In this document: in pieces, positions 1 through 10,759 of the stretch
Layout: the number at the start of each line of letters is the position of its first letter
Numbering within the stretch: position 1 is the first letter of the stretch
Assembly (NCBI GenBank): GCA_023052935.1
Contig: CM041292.1
Span: 141,387,143-141,451,142, forward strand
Length of the DNA: 64,000 nt
Source of the DNA: Piezodorus guildinii
Lineage: Eukaryota; Arthropoda; Insecta; Hemiptera; Pentatomidae
Reading direction: 5' to 3'
Notes under the pieces: model-generated
What the model saw: the letters and a program-made list of their open reading frames with translations, nothing else
What the model was told of the DNA's origin: nothing
Databases searched by the model: none
Program-made: the position numbers and the translations under genes

Positions 1-18
1 ACTTTTCCTTAAAATATG

Positions 19-877
19 AAAGCAATGTGATGAAGATGGTTTGTACAAGACACAATTTTTTTATTTTATTTTACAGATCATATTAAAAAAACAATTAGCC
101 TGGAACGATTTTATTTTGAGAAGTATCTTACGATTTTTAGGATCAGAGCTATTTATTTATTGTTTTACATCGTAGATTATCATTAAGTGTTTATCACATC
201 TAACACAAGTATTGTTCTTGTATGCGGCCAAAATCATGGTCATAGAGTTCTTTCAAATTTTTATTTATTTAAGCGTCATCATTCTGTTTATATTTTTCAA
301 TAATTTTATCTGCTTGACGTTTAATCATATAAATTAGATTTAGTTTGCCTCTTAGCTTTGAATAGCGTTGCTATCAATTCTGCAATCATATCATGATATT
401 AGTTTGGGTAATTGGTACACATATTAATTGGGAAGCTTTTTAAATTAACTAAAAATTGATAACACAAAAGCAATGTGATTAAGTTGGTTGGTACATGACA
501 TAATTTTTTTTATTCAGTTGAGATTTTTAAAAAAATTAGCCTGGAACATTTTATTTTGAGAATTATTTTACGTTTTATAGGTTCAGTGCCTATTTATTAC
601 TTGTTTTACGTCGTATTGCATCATTTTGTGTTGATCAAATCTAAAACAAATATTCTTCATATATGCGGCTACCAAATTCATGGTAACAGAATTCTTACAA
701 ATAATATTTTTTTATTTTATTAAAGGGTGATCATTCTGTTAATATTTTTCCAACAAGTCTATCTGCTTGACACTCAATCAAATAAATTAGATTTAGTTTG
801 CCTCTTAGCTTTAAATTACGTTGCGATTTATCATGCAATCATATTATATATACTAACTAAAAATTAATAATACAAAA
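19..877. repeat. Two-copy tandem duplication, 448-bp period
   Basis: Positions 19-466 and 467-877 are diverged copies of one sequence. Both start with AAAGCAATGTGAT and share the blocks TTAGCCTGGAAC, ATCTGCTTGAC and TTAGTTTGCCTCTTAGCTTT in the same order. Both end with AACTAAAAATT. I see no ORF in it. The array may extend leftward beyond the window. The many small differences and indels indicate an old duplication. Confidence 0.85.
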
Positions 878-2230
878 TCCTATTCTACAGAACGATATAG
901 CGTTTTTGATGCAATTTTCCTCAACCATATTACAGTTACTGCGCAGCGTGATTCGTAGAAGAGTCAGAAATAAACCGCTCAATAAATGTGATGTTTTCCT
1001 CGAATTGATATCCAGCCCTGCGCCAATAATTTAATAATTATTTGAAGGAATGTTTTATAGATTTATAAATTTTTATCACATATACCTACGTTTATAGAGA
1101 TATAGGCAGTGTGATAATTGTTAAACTCTTTTCAAAACTTCAATACTATTTCATGTTTCGTTATTTATCGCCTCTATTTAATTCAACTAATGACTTCTAA
1201 ATTTGCTGAGTTGATTTAAATATAAACAATATTGTATTTTCTTTTTCAGCTAATAAAATTTAATTCTCCTAGAGATTCATGTTCATTTTAAGGTTTATTC
1301 ATGACTTACAAAAGTTCAATAAAATAAACCGATTGTTTAATGATTTTTTTTCATATGGAAATGAAGTGAGAAATTCATTTAAGCGATATTTTTTTTTTTT
1401 TGATCCGTCATAGCTGATGATTTTCCTAATCAAACTTGAAATTAATTTGAAAATGAATACCTTCAATTATTTATACAATAAATTAAATGTAAAAATTCGA
1501 TCTAAATAAAAAAAAAAAATTGAAAATGTATGTGAAATATGTCCAAGGGATTGATATTGAATGCTGATATTGAATTTAAGCAACATGATGTTTTTTGGCA
1601 GCATTGCCAAATAAATAAAGCATTTCTCTCTATAACTGAAAAATATTCCTTGGATTTTTAAAAATAGGTGCTTATGAACAGTGGCTGACTTATGTTATAC
1701 ATTTAATATGATGTTTTGCGTTTTATACATTAAAGTTATTATGATTTTATAAGAGTTCACTGAAGCCATACATGTCTATCAATGATTATATCACAAATAT
1801 ATATTTTAGTACTATAGTCGTGTTAATTAAGTTTATGTGGGAGTTTCTTTTCCTCTTTTTTTTCGTCCAATATTTTGTGATTGTTTAATATTTATTTTTC
1901 TAATTGCTAAAAAAATCATTTTTGAATAAATATTAATAGGATTAATGTTTGTGCTACGTTAACGGAAAGGATGTTAACACTTTTATTTATGTGTTATGAT
2001 ATTGTGTGTAAGATATAGATTGTAAACTTTACTCCCTTATTACTAGCTATAATCATTTTTTGATTATTACTAGTTATAATTATTGTAAATAATAATTAAT
2101 CATGTTTTTTGTCTGTTGGCCAGACATATTATATATTCCGATTGTTCATAACTGTTATTCTTAGGGGACCTAGTCCCAGGTTTTATCACTTGTTATAAAA
2201 GTTTTTTTCTATTGAATCAATGATAAAACA
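878..2230. other. A+T-rich non-coding DNA, nothing identified
   Basis: This stretch has short homopolymer runs and many stops in all frames. I recognise no repeat family, ORF or RNA gene. Around 925-1025 it is slightly more GC-rich, without a recognisable element. Confidence 0.6.
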
Positions 2231-2400
2231 TGATCAAGCGTGTAGTGGTGAATTGTGCATTGCTAATAGTTGGAGTGCTATTTGTTGACTCTCGCATGTA
2301 TTGATTAATTGCTAATGACCTTGTTAACGAAGCTAATCATAGGATTGTATTGGCCGGAATTAGCTTGGTCGGCTTCATGCATAATCTCTACCGATTCGTA
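2231..2400. other. Unique GC-richer island, candidate conserved element
   Basis: This patch has higher sequence complexity than its flanks and contains TTGATTAATTGCTAATGACC, a cluster of TAAT-type homeodomain cores. It matches none of the repeat families in the window and is not coding. A regulatory role is inference only. Confidence 0.25.
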
Positions 2401-2504
2401 TCATGCTTCATTATTTATAACTTATGACTTAACTATTAATATTAAATCAATTTCTCAGTCTTGAATTAATTATTTTTATCTATTTCTGGTGTATATATTT
2501 AGAT

Positions 2505-2860
2505 AGTTTTTTTGTTTGTTTTTTTAATCTGAATATATTTCTCTGCAACACCTGTCATGCGGTTGAAAATCAGTGAATGTGAATGTCAATTAATTTGAGG
2601 TTGTGGCGTGATATGCATTGGAGAGAGATGAAGACCTGCCGAACCTCTTCCTGCCGTGTTTCCTAATAAGCATTTAGTTAGGAGGTTCCTAATCCAACTT
2701 AATTTCAGCCTTCTGGGAGTGTTGTTGGTATGTTGGTGAGGTCCATTTTTTGTATTAATGTGTTGATATTTTCGTTAAAGTTGTTGTGAAAACGCTCGTA
2801 GAGGGTCCGAATCTGTTCGTTGACTGTTGGAATGTGAAGGTCAGTATGTTAAGTAATGTT
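2505..2860 (-). mobile_element. Jockey-like LINE 3' end (family J2)
   Basis: Read on the minus strand this encodes a degraded LINE C-terminus beginning HIPTVNEQIRTLYERF and then reaching RRLKLSWIRNLL. It is followed by a 3' UTR ending near CCGCATGACAGGTGT. The same sequence, less or more decayed, recurs near 21.9, 48.5, 50.2 and 57.6 kb. It is 5'-truncated and has internal stops, so it cannot make protein. The Jockey assignment rests on the characteristic RRLKxxWxRDLL tail. Confidence 0.7.
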
Positions 2861-3170
2861 GCTAACGTAACATGATGAATTTGTTATAGTTCTAAATGTT
2901 CGATTGAAAAAAAATTGTGTCTTTTTAGCAGTTCCGTATATCTGTGAAGCGTAAGTCCTAATGGGCTAGTAAGTAGCAAGTGTAAGTGTTCAATTTCTGT
3001 TTAAGTTTCAATTTCGAATTTTTTTGTTTTAAAGTCAATTATTTATTCATTTGATTATTTTCAAGCTACATTTACTTTATGTTCTTATTTAAATTACTTT
3101 GTATATGTATTCATTTATTATCTTACATGACCTTATTTATATTGGGGATGTATAGTCGACTGTAGAAACT

Positions 3171-3422
3171 ATTATAGGTGGAAATAATCAGGAGTCAGTC
3201 TTTTCTTTAAATATTTTAATTTTGCAGACGTTTCGGCTCAAGCTTGTGGGCCATTATCAGGACATTACTGAGCCATGTCCAAGCATAAACTGTTTTTAGT
3301 TGAGTTTATGCTTGGACATGGCTCAGTAATGCTCTGATGATGGCTCACAAGCTTGATCCGAAACGTCGGCAAAATTAAAATATTTAAAGAAAAGACTGAC
3401 TCCTGATTATTTCCACCTATAA
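3171..3422. repeat. Near-perfect 120-bp hairpin, Penelope-like terminal pair
   Basis: Positions 3171-3290 and 3304-3422 are inverted copies separated by a 13-base spacer. Each arm carries a hammerhead-ribozyme-like core. On the plus strand CTGATGA is at 3334-3340, GAAA at 3360-3363 and ACGTC ends at 3367. The other arm has CTGATAA at 3260-3254 and the matching GAAACGTC at 3234-3227, on the minus strand. Such cores with a very short stem III are known from terminal repeats of Penelope-like retroelements. The arms differ at only a few positions, so the pair is fairly young. No protein is encoded. Confidence 0.65.
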
Positions 3423-3807
3423 TGAACTTATTTACTTCACTTACAGACAGTTTGTAGATTCACTTAGACATTTCTTTACTTAATGTACTGTACTTTCACG
3501 ATTTCTGTAGCACATTTGCTTATTCTCATATAACTTCCTACTTGTTCCAATAAAAAAATAGAAAGATAAGAAATAAATTAATAGAAATATTTGTTTAGGT
3601 TAAACAATATTAGATTCGAAATTATTTATGGTTTTTCTTCTTTAACTAAAACAATTTTTTTTTCTCCGATATTTTATCTAAAACCTTAGGCTTCCAATGG
3701 TATATTACAAGTAGATATTATAATTTAAAAAAAAAAAATCGTGAAATAAATTTTGAAAGTTTGGTACATAAGCAGCCAGAATATTTCAGTGAAGATTAAA
3801 CCTAATA

Positions 3808-4233
3808 CCGAGCTCGAATTCGATAATTGAGACGTTGATTTCCAAAAAGTACTAAAGGACAATTTTTACGAAATTGATATTTTTACATATTTATATTCTC
3901 CTCATTTAGTTTTATCTGAATCTCAAATTTGATTGTATCTAATGAACACTCAAGTCCTTTAATAACGCGATTTAGAAATGCTATTAATTTCTTAAGGTAC
4001 TAATTACACATTTAGTTTCGTTCTAAATCATACTAAAACATTTCATTTTATAACTTTAATATGGTTTTGTTAATATAGTGAGAAAAAAAATTCTATAGTT
4101 TAATGCGAAAAGAATCAAATTAGCTGGTTTAATAATATAATAACGAGAGATTTTGGCGCTTCCTGTAAAATTTCCTAAAATGGATATAGTACCTTTTGGA
4201 AATCAACGTCTCAATTTTCAGAACCACGGTAGT
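3808..4233. mobile_element. Small inverted-repeat element (MITE-like)
   Basis: The minus strand of 4186-4215 matches the plus strand of 3826-3855 almost perfectly (AATTGAGACGTTGATTTCC and beyond). Weaker similarity extends outward to TACCG on each side. The interior is A+T-rich and non-coding. This fits a non-autonomous DNA element of about 420 bp, but I could not define a target-site duplication. The left end contains TACCGAGCTCGAATTC, discussed in the findings. Confidence 0.5.
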
Positions 4234-5379
4234 ATTCTTTCCAATTTATTTCAAGTATTAGGCAATGAAAGTACAACTATTAAAATAGTTTTGTTGTAAG
4301 AAGGACTATCGTAAAGTGATGTGTTGCTTCGCCTTTAATGTATTATTTGTATGTCTGCATTCGAGAAAACTCGACGGATCTATAATTTACTAATTAATAT
4401 TTTGAGTGATTAAAAGCCAAAATGTTGAAATTTTCTTATATATTTTTATTTTACATTGTGTGGAGTTCTAACAATAATTTTAGTGGAGAAGAATAAGGGG
4501 ATAAAAGCGAACGGAAATCAGTATGATGTAAAATTTTGTTGAGTATTGGTTCCGCTGATGTAGTCTTTTGGTGCCTCATTCTCTTGCAGCTTAGCATAAA
4601 TAGAAGATCACTCAACTTTATCGTTTCCCCTTCTTTATGTATTCTGTTGTTTTCTTTTCCCTTTATTGCTGCTTTTGTGACTGTTATTTTTTCAGAAACT
4701 GTATTATTTTTCTTTTTTTTCATTTTCTACATCAAACATCAGTGGAATTTGTCTCTTAGTGGCTTATTGTTCATTTCAATATTGTTTTATTGATACTCTT
4801 ATGTTTAAGAATACTGGATATTCTTTATGATAAATACCTGGAGTAGTCTCCTTCGAATGAAAAGGGTTAAAGCTCAAAATAGCTTTTTTCATAGTGGAAA
4901 TTTATGAGATCTCTAATTAACTTTTTATTTCATTAATGATTGTTTGTTTATTCATTTTGCCATGTCTTGACATCATACTGTGACCTGATCATATCCTGTA
5001 GGTAGATAATTTATATAAGACTAACACAATATACCAAACGGGATGAGGTTTTGCTTATCAAGAACTAAATGAAACGCAAACAAGAACTAAATATTAAGAC
5101 TTATACAGTAACTTCTTTTAACACTTTCGAATTCAGTTAAAGATTTCTTCAAATTCTAGGATGAATTGAGAAGAATTTTGAACGCTAAACAAGAACGCTA
5201 TGGGATTTTCTTGTCTTAATATCCAATCTATAACATCGTCATGGTAGCAGAGTTTATAGTAGTACACTGTGCTGTTAATAGTCCCCTTACTCGTTCGGTT
5301 TAGGATTTGGCAGATTTTATATTGTATATTGTGATCCTCCGTTTGGGCTCATACTCGACTCATCCACTTTCAATAACAT
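4234..5379. other. A+T-rich non-coding DNA, nothing identified
   Basis: Two short overlapping open frames around 4450-4790 lie opposite each other. They show low-complexity composition and no recognisable domain, and I do not accept them as genes. No repeat family seen elsewhere in the window matches here. Confidence 0.6.
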
Positions 5380-5450
5380 TGGTACCATCAACTGACGAAA
5401 AAAACCTGGCGGTTGAGCGAGATCTTGTCCAGATCACTTCCGCGCCCTAT
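5380..5450 (+). mobile_element. SINE-A fragment (body only)
   Basis: This matches the middle of the SINE-A family (GGTACC, then AAAACCTGGCGGTTGAGCG). The tRNA-like head and the 3' end are missing. It is a short decayed remnant. Confidence 0.45.
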
Positions 5451-5627
5451 TTCCAAGAGTTTCTACGGTACCATAGCTAGGAATATTATACAATAATAGG
5501 CTAGATATAAAAAACTGATCTGTTATATAAGCAGTGCTGCAGTCATCTAGCCGCCGAATTAGATTTGTTCAGATATCAGATAATCTTTGCAAGAAATCTT
5601 GATTTCTGGCTATTATTAGGTATGGTA

Positions 5628-5914
5628 TCATTCAGTGGCGCGACAGGCCGTGTAGGCCCTGGGCCTCGCGGTGTAAACTCCAGCGAGTTTACACTCACGT
5701 TTCATGATGCAGTTTTTAGTGTAGGGTCATCACTCCCTACGACTAATTTTGTGAGTGACCACCCATTGGCTGACGGGTCTCACATACCCGAGGGAGAGGT
5801 TGTGAGTGAATTACATTTTTTTGATCCTTATAAAAACCGCCGGGACTGGGATTCGAACTCAGAACCTGTAGCATGAGAGGCTAGCGCGCTAGCCACTCAG
5901 CCACGGGGCTCCCC
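5628..5914 (-). mobile_element. SINE-B, complete tRNA-derived copy with target-site duplication
   Basis: On the minus strand it begins GGGGAGCCCCGTGGCTGAGT. It has a tRNA-like A box (TGGCTGAGTGGCTAGC) and a B box (GTTCGAATCCCAGTCC), so RNA polymerase III transcription is expected. A perfect 14-bp duplication TATTAGGTATGGTA flanks it at 5614-5627 and 5915-5928. The open frame on the plus strand through this region is antisense SINE, not a gene. A second copy is at 38.5 kb. Confidence 0.85.
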
Positions 5915-5928
5915 TATTAGGTATGGTA

Positions 5929-6221
5929 AGTGATATGAATAGTTGAAAAATAAACCTAAGGTAACTTTTCCTTAAATAATTAAATACTATTTGAAAACAA
6001 GTGAAGAAAATAATGCTGCAGAAATAAAATAACGTTGAACCATCTTTGCATCGGTAAGGCCACCTAGTATATTAAGCTACATACAATAAAACGTAAATTA
6101 CTCTTATTGGTCCTCAATTTAGTATCAATTAGTAAATCAATACATACCGAATGAACCAAATATAAATAATGTGTTTTTGTGGTACAGATGATTATTATTT
6201 TTTGTTATTATTATTATTAAA
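5929..6221. other. A+T-rich non-coding DNA
   Basis: Nothing recognisable lies between the SINE-B copy and the next LINE end. Confidence 0.5.
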
Positions 6222-6345
6222 TTAGAGTGCTGCCAATAGGCAGTTTCTTTTCATGTCTTTTTCATGTGAATTTACTAGATGTGTTAATCAATACATTTGT
6301 AAATATCAATAAATAAATGAATAAAAAAAAAAAATAATAGAACTG
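6222..6345 (+). mobile_element. Jockey-like LINE extreme 3' end (family J1)
   Basis: It contains GAGTGCTGCCAATAGGCAG, then ACATTTGTAAATATCAATAA and a poly(A) run of about 12. These are the terminal segment, polyadenylation signal and tail of the J1 family. It is a 5'-truncated insertion. Confidence 0.65.
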
Positions 6346-6431
6346 GTAACATTTCTCAAGTAATCATTGGCATACAAAATTTTATCTTTATATAAATGCC
6401 GAGTTTCTTTTTCCTTCATAAAATATCAGCA

Positions 6432-6740
6432 GAAATGGATTTTTTTTTTAATTGATATTTACTACTGTATTACATAACACATCTAGTAATAGACATGAAC
6501 TAGAATGTTGAAAAATTACCCATTGGCAGAAATCCCAAAATATGCCATGCGAGATGTTCTCGGGACTACCTCTTTTCGGAGAATTATCAGAGAACAAAGA
6601 GGATGCTAGGAAATAACCAAGTTGTTTAGATTTTGAAATTTGTCATGGAAGTATAGGTACCTGGTTCGGGCCAGATTACCAACATATTGAACATTTAGGT
6701 CATTTTGGGTAAGTCTATTCTAGAATTGGGTGCGTTTAAT
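6432..6740 (-). mobile_element. Jockey-like LINE 3' end (family J1)
   Basis: Reverse-oriented J1 copy. The 3' end (poly-T on the plus strand near 6440, then ATTGATATTTACTACTGTAT) is followed by the conserved C-terminal coding segment. It lies head-on to the 6.3-kb copy. Stops and indels make it non-coding. Confidence 0.65.
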
Positions 6741-6849
6741 GGAAATTCAAAATTAAATTTTTTTCGCTTATAATGGAAATTTATTTTTTCTACTCAGAAT
6801 CATTTCTAGATGATTTTTCATATCCAAATTATATGTAATAACAAATTTT

Positions 6850-7140
6850 AATTTCAAGATATCTTGGAGAGATATAGCCGTGAATGAGGATGTTGGAGGC
6901 GATGATGAAGTTTTTTGCCGCTTGGGACTGAACGCCTTGGTGGCGGGACCCCTTGTTTGCTGCTAACTAGAAGAAGTTGCCCATGTTCCGTCACATTCCT
7001 ACGCGATTCCCATTCGCTTTCTTCTTCCTCTCCTTCTTGGGTACATTTCTAGTCGTTAGCCGGGCGGCTATCTATTCGGCTCGTTCCTGATCGGTCCATT
7101 AGACCTCCATCATACTTTACATTCTAGCCGTGTTTCTTCA
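6850..7140. other. Unique GC-rich island
   Basis: This block is distinctly GC-richer than its surroundings and contains ACTGAACGCCTTGGTGGCGG and TTAGCCGGGCGGCTATC. It matches no repeat family in the window and has no long ORF. It is a candidate conserved non-coding element or a small unrecognised exon. Confidence 0.25.
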
Positions 7141-7439
7141 ATTAATCGTTATTTCTGTCTTTTTTATTTTATTTTATTATTTTTAGGTAGGATGCCTTAC
7201 TTGTTTTCAATTCATTTAAACTATGGAAAAAACTCTTTTCGTTCTTAATTTCAGTGGGTTCATTTTAACAATTGTTTATTGTAGATTTTAGTTTAAATAA
7301 ATTGTATACGTTATAGCTATTGCGTGATGTGAGCTGGGGAATTTTAATGTTATCCTTGAATTATGTTTTAACTATAGACTTTTCTTTATGGACAGTAACA
7401 AAGAATTTACACTACAAATCTCCATTGATGATTATTTTT

Positions 7440-7690
7440 GGTTTATTGATATTTACAACTGTATTTGTTAATACAGTAAATAAGGTGTAAGGCACTCCGG
7501 TAGGTAACCTTAACTAGAAGGTCTCGAGGCCATCTAATTTTCAGACGCCTCGTGGGATTGTCAGGAATGGAAGAGGAAGCAAGGATTGAAACTAGTGGGT
7601 TAGATTGTGGGGGGAGTTTGTCATAGAAAGATTGATATCTGATTCTGTCCAAATATTTACGATTATTTAAATTTTGCAATATTAAGATTA
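7440..7690 (-). mobile_element. Jockey-like LINE 3' end (family J1)
   Basis: A minus-strand open segment reads SIPDNPTRRLKIRWPRDLL, the diagnostic C-terminus of family J1. It is followed by the 3' UTR and the terminal CAGTTGTAAATATCAATAAA. It is 5'-truncated and only this tail is preserved. Confidence 0.75.
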
Positions 7691-7894
7691 TGTTGCGCTT
7701 ATGTACATATATATACAATGTTATTTATTTGAGAGAACGAAGTACTCAAATCCTTATCGACTGAAGGGTCTGGGTTTCCGTGGCTATGAAGCTCATGAGT
7801 ACACTTAAGGGGGAAATCCTAAAGATCCATCGTGATTCTAGGAGAATTTTTTTTTACAGCATATATGCAGTGCTTACTGTTTGTTTTTTTAATT

Positions 7895-8132
7895 TAACGG
7901 ACAATGCCACAGTGGGAATCTTAAATTTTGCCTATCTAGGTTTAATTAGGGTAGGAATCATTAACGAGTATCTGATATCGTACTCACCACCTTTTTACGG
8001 CCCCTCCCGAGGACGGCATAACGTAGGGCTTTTTGTTCCCACTAAGAAATCTTAGGGCCATCTGCCAGGCCTGAACCTTCGTCTATGAGCATTGAAGGCT
8101 GTTACGCTAGCCTCTACACACAGGTGATCCCT
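7895..8132 (-). mobile_element. SINE-C copy, tRNA-like
   Basis: The minus strand starts near CACCTGTGTGTAGAGGCTAG (A-box-like) and has AGGTTCAGGCCTGGC (B-box-like). Its 3' side reaches a poly-A-like run at 7883-7889. It aligns over its length with 20.81-21.04 kb. The tRNA ancestry is weaker than for SINE-A and SINE-B. Confidence 0.6.
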
Positions 8133-8659
8133 GCTTATTTTATCTAATTCTTCATACACGAACAATTTTTTTTTTAATTTATTCATCATGATTAATTTTT
8201 TATTTCACCCATAAATATTCAGACCAACACATTCAGTGTGATTCAACTCAGACAGCCGTCTTTATCCCTCTATAAATATCCCATATCCACTATCTACTAT
8301 CCAAACATCCTTAGTAGTTCCTTAAAACATAGTTTATTCCTATAATCGAAATACTTTCTGGTATATGGGCTCCAAATTGACTGATAAGTTCCAAGTAATT
8401 GACTATAATCCTACTTATAATGACTATGTCTTTTATCTATCCTAATTATATATTTTTTTAATTTTATCAAAAAACATATTTAAGGATAGTGTGAACACAG
8501 TTATTTTATGCCTTTGCTTAAGACAGTCACGCCTCTTCCTTCTCTATCTAACCATCTTAACCAGAATTGAAATTATCCTAGTTGTGTGAAGTGCTAATTT
8601 GGGATTTTTCGTTCTATGATTAAGATTATACCTACAAATACAATAACATCATTCATCTA
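8133..8659. other. A+T-rich non-coding DNA, nothing identified
   Basis: No ORF or shared repeat recognised. Confidence 0.5.
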
Positions 8660-8960
8660 GAATATTTGATAGGAAAAAATCTGGTGCGGGCAACACACGA
8701 CTTTCACTTACCTCCATTTTTCAAATCAATGAAAGAATTATCAAATACAGTTGGAGATTAAAATACGTGAAACTATTAAAGAATTAATTAAATTGAATTT
8801 CTATAGAAACATGTGTTTTATTAAAAAATCTATTATATTATTATCTGAAATAATCACTTAGTTTTGTCTTCTTTTCACCACTCTCTATTAACTTTTAAAA
8901 GCTTGTGTATGAGATAATATTTGTTCTAAAATCTTTAGCTTTCCAACGGTATATCATACA
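8660..8960 (-). repeat. Interspersed 300-bp repeat R300
   Basis: The minus strand aligns with the plus strand of 51.23-51.53 kb over about 300 bp. The shared path runs from ATACCGTTGGAAAGCTAAAG to GGAGGTAAGTGAAAGTCG. Part of it recurs at 57.8 kb. It is non-coding. I found no terminal repeats or duplication that would give its class. Confidence 0.7.
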
Positions 8961-9102
8961 TGTATATTACTGTTCTTATCTTCAAAAACGAAAAATTACA
9001 TTAACAAAATATTTTTACTGTTTTCTCCTTTAATTTATATATTTACCTGATTTTTTATCAGTGGTAACAAGATAATATAGTTATTTTTATTGAATCAACA
9101 AA

Positions 9103-9547
9103 ATTAAAGGTACTTTACAGAAAGAAAATATCGGCATTTAAGCTCTGTCAGACCATTTTAATCAGAATGAAAACTAAATGATATTAAAGCTTATTGAATT
9201 TTACATCGATATAGCGAGTTTAATCAAAATCGTCGGAACCATTTTAAAGAAAATCGAAAAAAAGTGCAAAATGCTTGATATAAAGTAGCTCTTCTGGTAA
9301 GTTCATTTTGATGAAAAAGGTTTTGTAACGTCTCGGGCGTATATTTCTCTTAAATATGAAATTTCAGTTTCATAGGACTTACCGTTTCCGCCCGGGAGTT
9401 ACTACACTCACACACACAGACCTTTTTGCGGGCTTGGTTATTTGGACTCAGGGGACCCTAAAACGTGTATTGCCGTTGCAAACTGGAATTCGAAAATTTT
9501 CACGATCGCAATACTTTCCCTTACTATACATAGTAAGTGAAAGTAAT
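9103..9547 (+). repeat. Interspersed 445-bp repeat with terminal hairpin (R445)
   Basis: It aligns with 31.45-31.85 kb, sharing ATATCGGCATTTAAG, TTTTACATCGATATA, AGACCTTTTTGCGG and CTAAAACGTGTATT. It ends in the hairpin 9513-9544 (ACTTTC, CTTACTAT, AC, ATAGTAAG, GAAAGT). A non-autonomous mobile element is likely. The hairpin near the 3' end would suit a Helitron relative, but no CTRR end is evident. Confidence 0.65.
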
Positions 9548-10759
9548 AATACAGTATATAATACATAACAAAAAATATTGAATTGGATACTCAAAAATGA
9601 TCTGAGAACTAAGAGTAGAAAAAAAAAAAAAAGATAAGAAAATGGGCTCGTACATACAAAGAATCTAACCAAAATTATATTATCTAACCGAGTCCTTGAA
9701 AACCGCAAACGTTTCTTAAGATGGGTTTAGGATTACTAAATATTGGATTTTATTCTAATTCTTAAAACTCCCCATGATTCCAAGTTTAGGATCTAATAGA
9801 TAACTGCAAGAACTGTAAAGTTCCCGCTAAAGAAAGTGGTGATCTCAATCGCAACATAAATATTTTTTAGGCCATTCGCGCATCATACTTGATAATGCGA
9901 GAAGAATAAGCGCTTGTTAATTGGCTTTGTTAATACAATATTAGCAAATTGTATTTATTTTTTCCTAAATAGGCATTGTATGTCTTTAGTAAAATAGAAG
10001 TTTGAGACCCGACTAGATCGTTCAAGTACTTGGAATTAGTATCTCCAATATGCTCTGAAAAGTTTTTATAGGATCTGAACCCAAATATTTTTAGCTTGGA
10101 GTTCACTAATTATTTATTTAGTATTTTTTTTTCTTTTACATCCTTCATCAACCGTTACCTCATAACCACCCTAAATCAATCAGTTGATCAATAGCCGATT
10201 GTAATTCTTCGGTGCTTTTATCTTACTTTTTATATTGAAGGATAAGAGTGATATTGCTAAACTGAGCTAAATTCATGAAAATAGTTATAATTCCATTTTA
10301 TTGATCATCTGAAGGAAGTAAATTCTTCATAATTATGAAAATACTGACTCGAGATTCCATCATAGCCGTGATGCTGCAAGGACTAGCACTGAAGCGAATC
10401 AAGAGGAGCAGCTGGTGAGATCAATTGTTTTCCGATTTCAGGATTGCTAAATGATTGGTTTCCCAACATCTCGTAACAGCTGCGAACATTTGCACTCTTC
10501 AAAAATATGAGAATAGTCAAAAATTCTTTGCCAGTGCCATTTTTATTTTCTAATATTTTTATAACCACCCCTGAATGACGTGAATTTTTTTGGAAAAATC
10601 GCTTGTTTTCTAAAAATCGTTTAATAGGTTATTCATATTTTTATTTGAATATAAGTTCCCTACTAACAATTTAAATGTGCTATAGATACCTTTTCCATGT
10701 TTTTAAGATAAATTATTTGCTTGTAAAAAAAATTAAAATGAGGCCCTAAACAGGTAATA
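9548..10759. other. A+T-rich DNA with one small GC-richer patch
   Basis: Mostly unassigned. At 9820-9930 there is a more complex patch (GGCCATTCGCGCATCATAC, then GAATAAGCGCTTGTTAATTGG) that matches no repeat here and may be a conserved element. Short open frames at 9.4-9.7 and 10.4-10.6 kb are not credible genes. Confidence 0.4.

Noticed and set aside
4451..4793. Overlapping open frames on both strands
   Set aside because: Low-complexity K/N-rich and F/L-rich products opposite each other; no domain, no splice context.
5565..5876. 103-codon plus-strand open frame
   Set aside because: It lies mostly inside the SINE-B copy, in antisense, and is duplicated with the SINE at 38.5 kb.
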